Source: an uncultured Rhodanobacteraceae bacterium (GTDB taxonomy: Bacteria > Pseudomonadota > Gammaproteobacteria > Xanthomonadales > Ahniellaceae). Taken from it: a DNA stretch of 18,386 nt. The notes beneath the pieces are model-generated. The model was not told the DNA's origin. It ran no database searches and was given only the letters and a program-made list of their open reading frames with translations. Location: assembly GCA_937873105.1 (NCBI GenBank), contig CALMWD010000047.1, positions 1 through 18,386 of the forward strand, read 5' to 3'. The position numbers were made by a program, and so were the translations under genes. This document shows positions 1 through 6,287 of the stretch, piece after piece (within the stretch, counting starts at the first letter, position 1; each line of letters opens with the position of its first letter).

Positions 1-1
1 C

Positions 2-103
2 CAGCTCCTGCGCGGCAGCATCACCTGCGAATCCGAACCGGGGCAGGGCACGCGTTTCGTGATCCGGTTTCCCCGCACCGCTGCGGCACCCGCGACGTCG
101 TAG
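2..103 (+). CDS. Sensor histidine kinase, C-terminal end (partial)
   Basis: Only the last 33 codons are in the window; the gene enters from the left edge. The frame reads LLRGSITCESEPGQGTRF and then VIRFPR, which is the end of a HATPase_c domain. GQGTRF is the G2-type glycine box that closes the ATP lid of sensor kinases, followed by the usual last beta strand. A short Ala/Pro/Thr tail ends at TAG 101-103. The protein would autophosphorylate a histidine and pass the phosphate to a response regulator, but the sensor part and the partner lie outside the window. The stop codon lies inside a REP-like repeat, so the final residues may have been set by that element. The family call is firm; subfamily and signal cannot be judged. 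Confidence 0.8.
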   Translation, partial: QLLRGSITCESEPGQGTRFVIRFPRTAAAPATS

Positions 104-123
104 GAGCGCCGCGTGCGGCGCGA
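100..123 (+). repeat. REP-like palindromic repeat, copy 1
   Basis: The sequence begins GTAGGAGCG and continues as a GC-rich imperfect palindrome (gccgcgtgcggcgcgac). It matches the head of the GTAGGAGCGGCTT-type extragenic repeat seen many times in Xanthomonadales genomes (general knowledge, not searched). A second copy in inverted orientation lies at 195-220, on the other side of the terminator. The TAG at 101-103 is the stop codon of the histidine kinase. Confidence 0.6.
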
Positions 124-156
124 CCGCCGTCGGCGATCGCGCTGGCCTGAAAAACA

Positions 157-179
157 AAACCCGCCACGAGGGCGGGTTT
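157..179. terminator. Bidirectional hairpin terminator
   Basis: The perfect 9-bp arms AAACCCGCC (157-165) and GGCGGGTTT (171-179) flank a 5-base loop. An A-rich run lies on the left, so each strand presents a GC stem ending in U-rich sequence. It sits between the convergent histidine kinase (plus) and rpmG (minus) and would serve both as an intrinsic terminator. Confidence 0.85.
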
Positions 180-194
180 GTCGATCGTTGAAGT

Positions 195-220
195 GATCGC
201 GGCTGGAAGCCGCTCCTACG
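195..220 (-). repeat. REP-like palindromic repeat, copy 2 (inverted)
   Basis: Read on the minus strand this is CGTAGGAGCGGCTTCC followed by AGCCGCGATC. The GCGGCT and AGCCGC halves form a palindrome. It is the same element as at 100-123 in inverted orientation, so the pair brackets the terminator like a small BIME. It ends directly at the rpmG stop codon (221-223). Confidence 0.65.
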
Positions 221-385
221 TCACTTGATCTTGGCTTCCTTGTACGGGACGTGCTTGCGCACGACCGGGTCGTACTTGCTCATTTCGAGCTTTTCCGGCT
301 TGGTCTTCTTGTTCTTGTCGGTCGTGTAGAAGTGACCGGTGCCGGCCGTCGAGACCATGCGGATCTTGTCGCGCTTGCTTGCCAT
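221..385 (-). CDS. rpmG: 50S ribosomal protein L33
   Basis: This 54-residue protein starts [10 protein letters not shown] and continues with [17 protein letters not shown]. That is the L33 signature, with the usual bacterial length of about 50-55 residues and a basic C-terminal tail ending KEAKIK. It binds 23S rRNA near the E site of the large subunit. No CxxC pairs are present, so this is the zinc-free (C-minus) form. The ATG at 383-385 is preceded by a TGAGGAG ribosome-binding site in the 13-base gap after rpmB, so the two genes form the usual rpmB-rpmG operon. The gene is too short for most ORF cut-offs but is unambiguous. Confidence 0.95.
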   Translation of the reverse strand: MASKRDKIRMVSTAGTGHFYTTDKNKKTKPEKLEMSKYDPVVRKHVPYKEAKIK

Positions 386-398
386 GGCTCAGTTCTCC

Positions 399-635
399 TC
401 AGACCTTTTCGCCGCGCGCGCGGAGGTCCGCGAGCACCGCGTCGATGCCGTTCTTGTCGATGGTGCGAAGCGCATTGGTCGAAACCTTCAGCTTCACCCA
501 GCGGTTCTCGGACGCGACCCAGAAGCGGCGCTCGTGGATGTTCGGCATCCAGCGACGACGGGTCTTGTTGTTCGCGTGGGAAACATTGTTTCCGGTAAGC
601 ACGCCCTTACCGGTGACTTGGCAAACCTTCGCCAT
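399..635 (-). CDS. rpmB: 50S ribosomal protein L28
   Basis: This 78-residue protein has the normal length for proteobacterial L28. It begins [20 protein letters not shown] and carries the conserved [11 protein letters not shown] block and the RFWV...NRWVKLKVS core. The C-terminus ([12 protein letters not shown]...) is also typical. L28 is an assembly and structural protein of the large ribosomal subunit. The ATG at 633-635 has a good upstream AAGAGGTG ribosome-binding site. It is the first gene of the rpmB-rpmG pair and is preceded by a leader of about 140 bases and a sigma70-like promoter at 782-810. No frameshift or odd codon use is apparent. Confidence 0.97.
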   Translation of the reverse strand: MAKVCQVTGKGVLTGNNVSHANNKTRRRWMPNIHERRFWVASENRWVKLKVSTNALRTIDKNGIDAVLADLRARGEKV

Positions 636-775
636 TGCACACCTCTTTACGGCATCACGCCTGTAGCCCAGGCGATATCGGCCCCGATCTGCTTCGCAGT
701 TGCACGGTGTCGGGCAGGAGTGTCTTGCGGAGCGGCCCCGTGCGGCCCGCTCGCCGGGAACGCCGGCACAAAGGG
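636..775 (-). other. Probable 5' leader of rpmB-rpmG mRNA
   Basis: This is the stretch between the predicted transcription start (about 775) and the rpmB ATG. It holds two possible hairpins: arms 730-735/747-752 (GAGCGG/CCGCTC) and arms 753-757/763-767 (GCCGG/CCGGC). No convincing small gene is seen. Its length suggests post-transcriptional control, but no known ribosomal-protein leader family was recognised. Confidence 0.35.
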
Positions 776-781
776 GCGCGC

Positions 782-810
782 TTTATACCGGACCAGGCCG
801 GCAAAGGCAA
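782..810 (-). promoter_or_regulatory. Sigma70-like promoter for rpmB-rpmG
   Basis: On the minus strand the -35 element TTGCCT (805-810) and the -10 element TATAAA (782-787) are separated by exactly 17 bases. The -10 matches the consensus at 5 of 6 positions and the -35 at 4 of 6. It is the only good promoter match in the doc-rpmB gap, and it lies just downstream of the doc stop codon (824-826). Confidence 0.6.
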
Positions 811-823
811 GTCGGACAAGGGC

Positions 824-1219
824 TTAGCGTTCAGCCGCGGCCGAATGCCGGCGCAGCCAGGCGGCGAAACGATCCTGGTCGATCTCGCCAGCAGCGACCT
901 GGAGCATGGTCAGCACCGCCGCCGCGTCGCCACCGCGATAGCTGTGGCCGTGCAGGCGCAGGAACAGGCGCGCCAACACCCAGGCGGTGCGTTTGTTGCC
1001 GTCGATGAACGGATGGTTTCGGGCGACACCGAAGGCATAGGCGGCGGCGAGGTCGAAGGCGTCGGGTTCGCCGTAGGCCGCCAGTTGCTGCGGTTTCGCC
1101 AACGCCGAGGCCAACAGGCCGGCGTCGCGGATGCCCGCACCACCGCCATGCTGGGCCAATTGTTCGTCGTGGATGGCGAGCGCGACGGCTTCGCCGATCC
1201 AGCGGAAACGCAGACTCAT
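824..1219 (-). CDS. doc: Death-on-curing (Doc/Fic family) toxin
   Basis: This is a 131-residue protein. Residues 69-79 read HPFIDGNKRTA, the Doc form of the Fic active-site loop, with catalytic His69, acidic Asp73 and Lys76 in place of the AMPylator Gly. In P1 Doc this chemistry phosphorylates EF-Tu and stops translation; the same role here is an inference. The N-terminus (FRWIGEAVALAIHDEQLAQ) and the IRDAGLLASAL segment are typical of chromosomal Doc proteins. The ATG at 1217-1219 overlaps the antitoxin stop by 4 bases (ATGA), so translation is probably coupled. An upstream extension of this frame is open to about 1477 but would run through the antitoxin gene, so the internal ATG is chosen. 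Confidence 0.9.
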   Translation of the reverse strand: MSLRFRWIGEAVALAIHDEQLAQHGGGAGIRDAGLLASALAKPQQLAAYGEPDAFDLAAAYAFGVARNHPFIDGNKRTAWVLARLFLRLHGHSYRGGDAAAVLTMLQVAAGEIDQDRFAAWLRRHSAAAER

Positions 1220-1446
1220 TTCGCGAGTTCGCGCAGGATGTTGCGGTCTTCGCGCATGATCTCGCGGGCCAGCTCCATCTGCTCGGCGAAGTCTTCGTCG
1301 TAGGGTTTCAGTGCGATGCCATCCGGCGTGCGCGTGACGAACAGCTTGTCGCCCCGCTTCACGTTCAACAGTTCCAGCAACTCCTTGGGCAGCACGACGC
1401 CGCTGGAATTGCCGATGGCGCGGATGGTGAGCGCTTCGATGGCCAT
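1216..1446 (-). CDS. AbrB/MazE-type antitoxin (SpoVT-AbrB fold)
   Basis: This 76-residue protein opens with a swapped-hairpin AbrB domain: LTIRAIGNSSGVVLPKELLE, then LNVKRGDKLFV. These are the hallmark IGNSxGVxLPKxLL and GDxLxV motifs of MazE/AbrB DNA-binding antitoxins. The acidic, helical C-terminal half (residues 50-76) is the expected toxin-binding tail. The protein would neutralise the adjacent Doc toxin and repress the operon. The ATG at 1444-1446 has an AGGAG ribosome-binding site at 1452-1456, and a palindrome with a -10-like TATAAC lies just upstream. The classical Doc partner is Phd, so this pairing uses an exchanged antitoxin fold, a combination known from many genomes. Confidence 0.9.
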   Translation of the reverse strand: MAIEALTIRAIGNSSGVVLPKELLELLNVKRGDKLFVTRTPDGIALKPYDEDFAEQMELAREIMREDRNILRELAK

Positions 1447-1457
1447 GGCGGACTCCT

Positions 1458-1489
1458 GTTATAACTTTCGTGGTCACACTTTACCACGA
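1458..1489 (-). promoter_or_regulatory. Promoter and operator of the abrB-doc module
   Basis: A perfect 7-bp inverted repeat, TCGTGGT (1468-1474) and ACCACGA (1483-1489), has an 8-base centre. It abuts a minus-strand -10-like TATAAC (1458-1463). The palindrome covers where the -35 region would be, the expected place for an autorepressing antitoxin to bind. No good -35 hexamer is seen. AGGAG follows at 1452-1456. Confidence 0.55.
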
Positions 1490-1503
1490 GGATTCACCCG
1501 AAC

Positions 1504-1794
1504 TCAGCCTGCAGTCGCCCGCTCCAATTCGGCCAGGATGGCCAGTGCCGCGGCTCGGCTGTCGCCGCACATCGCCGGCTGCGGGCGCAGGCTGCTGCAG
1601 ACCTTCGGACGTTCGGACCGGCCGAACAGGGCGCAACGCAAGTCGGGCAACAGGTTCGCGCAAGGCACGCCGGCAGGCTTGCCGTCCGGGTGGCCGGGCA
1701 TCGGGGTCGAGATCGAGGGCGCGATGCAGCAGGCGGCGCAACCGGCCCGGCACGACCAGCCGCCGCGGCCGTCGGGCTGCAGCGGCTCAGCCAC
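1504..1794 (-). CDS. YkgJ-family cysteine-cluster protein
   Basis: This 96-residue protein has a CxxxCxxCC cluster (Cys15, 19, 22, 23) followed by IAPSISTPMPGHPDGKPAG. Further cysteines lie at 45, 54, 66 and 76. This is the zinc/iron-chelating YkgJ (UPF0153) domain, and the CSSLRP...CG ending is characteristic. The family binds metal through the cysteines; its biological role is not known. The start is a GTG (1792-1794) that overlaps the DUF952 stop by 8 bases, and no clear ribosome-binding site is present, so translational coupling is likely. It is the last gene of the aroE-DUF952-ykgJ chain. Confidence 0.85.
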   Translation of the reverse strand: MAEPLQPDGRGGWSCRAGCAACCIAPSISTPMPGHPDGKPAGVPCANLLPDLRCALFGRSERPKVCSSLRPQPAMCGDSRAAALAILAELERATAG

Positions 1795-2125
1795 CGTATT
1801 CGGCGTCGGTCGGGTCGAACAGTTCGACGGCGATCACCGCTGCCATCGGAATCGGCCCGTAGACGTGCGGGTATTCGTCGCGGCTGGCCTCGCTCCATTC
1901 GTAGCGCAGCCAGGGCGCCAGGCGACTGGCGTCGAGGGTGAGGCGCACGAGGTCGCGGCGCCCTTGCAGATGGCGCTGGATGACGCCGGGAATCTGTGTC
2001 CGGGTGGCGCAATGGATGAAGCCTTCGCTCGCCAGCGACGGCGCCCGGTAAACGTCGTCCGACTGCGCCTCGGCCCAGTCGCGACGCGCGGCGAAGTGGA
2101 ACAGGATGGACGGTCGCGCCGTCAT
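1787..2125 (-). CDS. DUF952 domain-containing protein
   Basis: This 112-residue protein spans one DUF952 domain from near its first residue. Conserved features are [15 protein letters not shown] near the start, [11 protein letters not shown] around residues 34-44, and YPHVYGPIP around 85-93. Proteins of this family are small, cytosolic and sometimes annotated as GST-like; no reaction is established. The ATG at 2123-2125 overlaps the aroE stop codon (TGA, 2122-2124) in an ATGA junction, and the gene's end overlaps the ykgJ GTG start, so the three genes are probably translated from one mRNA. Family recognition is good; function is unknown. Confidence 0.85.
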   Translation of the reverse strand: MTARPSILFHFAARRDWAEAQSDDVYRAPSLASEGFIHCATRTQIPGVIQRHLQGRRDLVRLTLDASRLAPWLRYEWSEASRDEYPHVYGPIPMAAVIAVELFDPTDAEYGG

Positions 2126-2988
2126 CCGCGCGCCTCGGCGCGCAGCTGCGCATAGACCGGCTCGGTCTCCGGACGCTGGCCATGCCAGAGCGCGAACGCC
2201 AGCGCCGCCTGCTCGACGAGCATTCCGAGGCCATCCAGCGCATAGGCGCAATCCGCCGTCTTGGCCCAGGCCAGGAAAGCGCTCGCGGCCTTGCCGTAGC
2301 TGAGGTCGTAGGCGAGCGTGCGCGGATTCGCGATCGAGAACGGCAGGTCTACCGCCTGCCCGCTCTGGCCGGCGCTGGTGGCGTTGAACACGGCGTCGAA
2401 ATCGCCGGCGCGGCGCAGATCGTCGAGATACCAGGTTTGCACGCGGGCCGGGTCGCCGATCCAGTCGCAGAGCTGGTCGGCGCGCTCGGGCGTGCGGTTC
2501 GTGATCGTGACCTTGGCGATCCCGGCTTCGAGCAGGGCCGGCAGCACGCCCTGGGCCGCGCCACCGGCACCGACCAGCAACACGCGGCGACCGCGCAGGT
2601 CGATGCGATGGCGTTCGCCGAGATCGCGGATCAGGCCCTCGCCGTCGGTGTTGTCGGCGTACCAGTGGTCGCCGCGCCAGGCCAGCGTGTTCGCCACGCC
2701 GAGCTTCTGCGCCCGCGCACTGTGCGCCCGCGCCGCCGCGAAGGCTTCGCCCTTCAGCGGCAGGGTGATGTTGGCGCCGACGCCACCCTCGGCCGCGAAA
2801 CGCGACAGCGCCGTGGCCAGGGTGCCGGGCGCTGCGTCGATGGCGTCGTAGCGCAGCGCGATGCCGAGCTGGTGCGCGAAGGCGCGATGGATCTGCGGCG
2901 ACTTCGAATGCCCGACCGGATGCCCGAACACCGCGTAGCGGGCGAGCGTGACGTTCAGATCATCGACCAGCTTCGGGGCTTCGAACAT
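2122..2988 (-). CDS. aroE: Shikimate dehydrogenase (NADP+)
   Basis: The protein reduces 3-dehydroshikimate to shikimate with NADPH in the chorismate pathway, in the cytosol. Visible motifs, counted from the chosen start, are [11 protein letters not shown] (21-31, shikimate-binding serines), GANITLPLK with catalytic Lys79, ADNTDG with catalytic Asp115, the nucleotide loop GAGGAA (140-145), the NADPH-selecting NRTPER (164-169) and DGLGMLVEQ (252-260). The ATG at 2986-2988 is preferred over the ATG at 2998-3000 because only it has a GGAGCGAG ribosome-binding site. This gives 288 residues, slightly longer than the E. coli enzyme through about 15 extra N-terminal residues. The stop overlaps the DUF952 start. 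Confidence 0.95.
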   Translation of the reverse strand: MFEAPKLVDDLNVTLARYAVFGHPVGHSKSPQIHRAFAHQLGIALRYDAIDAAPGTLATALSRFAAEGGVGANITLPLKGEAFAAARAHSARAQKLGVANTLAWRGDHWYADNTDGEGLIRDLGERHRIDLRGRRVLLVGAGGAAQGVLPALLEAGIAKVTITNRTPERADQLCDWIGDPARVQTWYLDDLRRAGDFDAVFNATSAGQSGQAVDLPFSIANPRTLAYDLSYGKAASAFLAWAKTADCAYALDGLGMLVEQAALAFALWHGQRPETEPVYAQLRAEARG

Positions 2989-3054
2989 GGCTCGCTCCAT
3001 TGTCGCGTTGTGCGGAGCATAGACCCGGTCCGCCGTCGCTGCGAAGCGTTCGGC

Positions 3055-4149
3055 TCAGGCCGCGGCCACGCGATAGTCGCCGCGACCGGCCTCCTTGGCG
3101 GCGTACAAGGCGCCATCGGCACGGTGCAGCCAGGCGTCGGCGTCCTCTTCGGGGTCGGTGTTGAAGGCGATGCCGATGCTCGTGCCGATCGCGATGACGA
3201 CGTCGCCGTGACGGAGTGGCGGACGGAGGGCGGCGAGGATGGCCTCCGCCACACGCACCGCGTCGGACGATTCGTGCACGTCTTCGAGCAGGATGACGAA
3301 CTCGTCGCCCGCCAGGCGCGCGACCAGATCGCTCGCACGAACCGCCTGCTTCAGGCGTTGCGCGAATTCGACCAGCACGGCGTCGCCGCCGGCATGACCG
3401 TGGCGATCGTTGATGGCCTTGAAGCGGTCGACGTCCAGGTAGAGCAGGGCGCGGTGATGGCCGTTGCGCCGCGCGCGCGCCGCCGAGCGTTCGAATTCCT
3501 CGTACAAGCGATAACGATTGGCGAGACCGGTCAGGGCATCGCGTTCGGCGATCTCGCGAATCTGCGCCTCGGCGCTGCGCAACGCCTGCTGTTGCCGCAG
3601 CAGTTCGGTTCGGGCATCGATCAGACGCTCGACCACGGTCGCGAGATGGCGCAGCGACGCGCGTTGCGCCTTGTCGAGTCGACGCGGGGTACGATCGATC
3701 ACGCACAAGGCGCCAAGCGCATGCCCGCTCGCCGTGGTCAGCGGCAGACCGGCGTAGAAGCGTACCTGCGCGTCGCCGAGCACGAACGGATTGTCGCGAA
3801 AGCGCTCGTCGACGCGGGCGTCGGGCACGATCAGGGCATCCGGTTCGAGGATGGTGTGCGCGCAGAAGGCGTCTTCGCGCGGCGTTTCGGGATCGTCGAT
3901 GCCGATGCTGGCCTTGAACCACTGACGGTTGCGATCGATCAGCGTGATCGCCGCCATCGGCACGCCGCAGATCGATGCCGCCAAGGCGACGATGGCATCG
4001 AACACCGCTTCGTGCTCGCTGTCGAGCAAGTGTGTTTCGGCGAGCGCGACCAGACGTTCGGCCTCGTTCTCCGGCATCGGGATCGCGACCACTTCACCCC
4101 CGGCGTTTGGGTCCTGCAGGAGTCTATTCGAGGCCTGCGCCGCATGCAT
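3055..4149 (-). CDS. GAF-GGDEF diguanylate cyclase
   Basis: This is a 364-residue soluble protein without membrane segments. Residues about 30-175 form a GAF domain of the common FCAHTI...VPDARVDERFRDNPFV...RFYAGLPL...LGALCVIDRTPR type. A short helical linker follows, then a GGDEF domain from RDALTGLANRYRL (203-215). The signature is AGDEF (280-284), a tolerated variant of GGDEF, with the metal-binding aspartates in LYLDVDRFK. An RxxD motif (RASD, 271-274) stands five residues before it and fits the inhibitory c-di-GMP site. It should make c-di-GMP from two GTP under control of an unknown GAF ligand. It begins 18 bases after the prlC stop. No strong ribosome-binding site is seen, and Met25 (ATG ending 4077) is an alternative start. 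Confidence 0.9.
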   Translation of the reverse strand: MHAAQASNRLLQDPNAGGEVVAIPMPENEAERLVALAETHLLDSEHEAVFDAIVALAASICGVPMAAITLIDRNRQWFKASIGIDDPETPREDAFCAHTILEPDALIVPDARVDERFRDNPFVLGDAQVRFYAGLPLTTASGHALGALCVIDRTPRRLDKAQRASLRHLATVVERLIDARTELLRQQQALRSAEAQIREIAERDALTGLANRYRLYEEFERSAARARRNGHHRALLYLDVDRFKAINDRHGHAGGDAVLVEFAQRLKQAVRASDLVARLAGDEFVILLEDVHESSDAVRVAEAILAALRPPLRHGDVVIAIGTSIGIAFNTDPEEDADAWLHRADGALYAAKEAGRGDYRVAAA

Positions 4150-4167
4150 CGAGGTCGGGCGCCGCGT

Positions 4168-6213
4168 TCAGGCGGCGAGGCCATAGCTGCGCAGCAGTGC
4201 GCTCGGGTCCGGTTCGCGGCCGCGGAAAGCGATGAAGCTCTCCAGCGCCGGACGCGATCCGCCGACGGCCAGCACTTCGTTGCGGAAGGCGCGCCCGGTG
4301 TCGGCATCGGTGATGCCCTCGGCCTCGAAGCGCGCGAACGCGTCCGCCGACAACACTTCCGCCCAGAGGTAGCTGTAGTAGCCGGCCGCATAACCGCCCG
4401 AGAAGATGTGCGTGAAGCCGTTCGCGAAGCGCTGCCAGGCCGGGGGATGGATGACCGCGACCTCGCGGCGCACCTCGGACAGCAGGTCCTGCACGCGTGC
4501 GCCGCGCGCGGGGTCGAACTCCAGGTGCAAGCGGAAATCGAACAGCGCGAATTCGAGCTGGCGCACCAGGAACAGGCCGGCGTGGTAGTGCCGGGCGGCG
4601 AGCATGCGCTGGAACAACCGCTCCGGCAGCGCTTCGCGGCGCTGCCAGCCGGCGGCGAGGAGATCGAGCGTCTCGCGATGCCAACCGAAGTTCTCCATGA
4701 ACTGGCTCGGCAGTTCCACCGCATCCCATTCGACGCCCTCGATGCCGGACAGGCTCGGGTAGTCGATCTCGGTCAGCAGGTGGTGCAGGCCGTGGCCGAA
4801 CTCGTGCAACAGCGTGAGCAGGTCGTCATGGGTGAGCAGGGACGGCAGTTCGGGCGTGGGCGGCGCGAAGTTGCAGGTCAGGAAGGCATGCGGACGCTGC
4901 AATGCGCCGATGCGCTTGCGCGACTGGGCGACATCCATCCAGGCGCCGCCGCGCTTGCCGCTGCGCGCGAACAGGTCGAAGTAGACGACCGCGAACGCCT
5001 CGCCGCGCGCGTCGACCAGGTCGAAGCAGCGCGCGTCCTTGTGCCAGAGATCGACGCCGCTGCGTTCGACCAGTTTCACGCCGAACACGCGCTCGGTCAG
5101 CGCGTGCAGGCCGGCCATCGCGCGTTCCAGCGGGAAGTACGGCTTCAGTTCCTCCTCGCTCAACGCATAACGTTCGATGCGCAGCTTCTCGCTGGCGTAG
5201 TTCACGTCCCAGGGCTGCAGGGTCTCGATGCCGAAACGCGTGCGCGCGAACTCCGCCAGTTCGGCGATCTCGCGTTCGGCCACGGGTTTCGCGCGGGCCG
5301 CGAGGTCGTGCAGGAAATGCAGCACGCGTTCGGGCGTCTCGGCCATCTTGGTCGCCAGCGATTCCTCGGCCGCGTTGGCGAAGCCGAGCAGCCGGGCGGC
5401 CTCGTGGCGCAGGGCCAGGATCTGGGCGATGCGCGGGCCGTTGTCGAAGCGGCCGGCGTTCGGGCCCTGGTCGGAGGCGCGGGTCTGGTAGGCGGTGTAG
5501 ACCTGTTCGCGCAGGGCGCGGTCGTCGGCATGCATCATCAGCGCCTGGTAGACCGGCGGCTGCAGGGTGATGCGGCAGCCCTCGACCTTCGCTTCCTGCG
5601 CCGCCTGCCGAAGCAGGGCCAGGGCCGACTCCGGCAGGCCCGCAAGGCGCGGATCGCCCTCGGGCACGTCCAGGGTCCAGGCTTCGGTGGCATCGAGCAC
5701 GGCCTGTTCGAACTCGGTCGACAGCCGCGACAACTCGGTCGCGATGACGCGGAAGCGCTGCTGTTTTTCGGCGGGCAGGTCGACGCCGGCGAGGCGGAAG
5801 TCGAGCAGGGCATCGTCGACCAGCTTGCGCGCGGCGACCGGCAAGGCATCGAAATCGGGTCGGGCGCGGATTGCGCGCACGGCCGCGCACAGACCCGCGT
5901 GTTGTCCGATCTCGGTGCCGAAATCGGTCAGCAGCTCGATCGCTTCACCATAGACCGCACGCAGTTCCGGCGTATCGCAGACGTTGTGCAGATGGCCGAC
6001 CGGCGCGAAGCAGCGGTTCAACGCGTCCTCGCAGTCTTCCCAGGCCAGCATCAGCGCATCGAAGCGATGCTGCGCCGGATCCGCGACCAGCGCCTCGATG
6101 CGCGCGCGATAGTCGGCGATGCGTGCCTGCACCGCCGGCAGCACGTGTTCGGGGCGGATCTCGGCATAGGCGACGAACTCGTCGGCGCGCAGCAGCGGGT
6201 TGGTCTCGGTCAT
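4168..6213 (-). CDS. prlC: Oligopeptidase A (M3 zinc metallopeptidase)
   Basis: This 681-residue protein matches the length of E. coli oligopeptidase A (680). It carries HEFGH (His470, Glu471, His474), the M3 zinc site, and downstream EWDAVELPSQFMENF supplies the third ligand. FDLFARSGKRGGAWMD upstream of the zinc site is also diagnostic. The enzyme degrades short peptides in the cytosol, including cleaved signal peptides. The ATG at 6211-6213 is chosen because AAGGAG precedes it; the frame stays open upstream to 6282 but that extension lacks family similarity. The gene is divergent from the patatin gene across 71 bases, and the GGDEF gene follows 18 bases after its stop, so it may head a long minus-strand transcription unit. 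Confidence 0.95.
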   Translation of the reverse strand: MTETNPLLRADEFVAYAEIRPEHVLPAVQARIADYRARIEALVADPAQHRFDALMLAWEDCEDALNRCFAPVGHLHNVCDTPELRAVYGEAIELLTDFGTEIGQHAGLCAAVRAIRARPDFDALPVAARKLVDDALLDFRLAGVDLPAEKQQRFRVIATELSRLSTEFEQAVLDATEAWTLDVPEGDPRLAGLPESALALLRQAAQEAKVEGCRITLQPPVYQALMMHADDRALREQVYTAYQTRASDQGPNAGRFDNGPRIAQILALRHEAARLLGFANAAEESLATKMAETPERVLHFLHDLAARAKPVAEREIAELAEFARTRFGIETLQPWDVNYASEKLRIERYALSEEELKPYFPLERAMAGLHALTERVFGVKLVERSGVDLWHKDARCFDLVDARGEAFAVVYFDLFARSGKRGGAWMDVAQSRKRIGALQRPHAFLTCNFAPPTPELPSLLTHDDLLTLLHEFGHGLHHLLTEIDYPSLSGIEGVEWDAVELPSQFMENFGWHRETLDLLAAGWQRREALPERLFQRMLAARHYHAGLFLVRQLEFALFDFRLHLEFDPARGARVQDLLSEVRREVAVIHPPAWQRFANGFTHIFSGGYAAGYYSYLWAEVLSADAFARFEAEGITDADTGRAFRNEVLAVGGSRPALESFIAFRGREPDPSALLRSYGLAA

Positions 6214-6272
6214 CGGCAGGCTCCTTCGAAGCGGACAACATGGCGGCGGCCCGCGCGCTTCGCAAGTTGCCG

Positions 6273-6287
6273 TAGCATTCACGCATG
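6273..6287 (+). promoter_or_regulatory. -10-like element and leaderless start of the phospholipase gene
   Basis: TAGCAT (6273-6278) has the TAnnnT form of a -10 element and ends 6 bases before the ATG at 6285, so transcription could start on the A of the start codon. An in-frame TAG at 6273-6275 excludes any upstream start, and no Shine-Dalgarno sequence is visible. No good -35 hexamer is seen. Confidence 0.45.

Noticed and set aside
2989..3000. An upstream ATG as the aroE start
   Set aside because: It would add four residues but has no ribosome-binding site, while the ATG at 2988 has GGAGCGAG in place.
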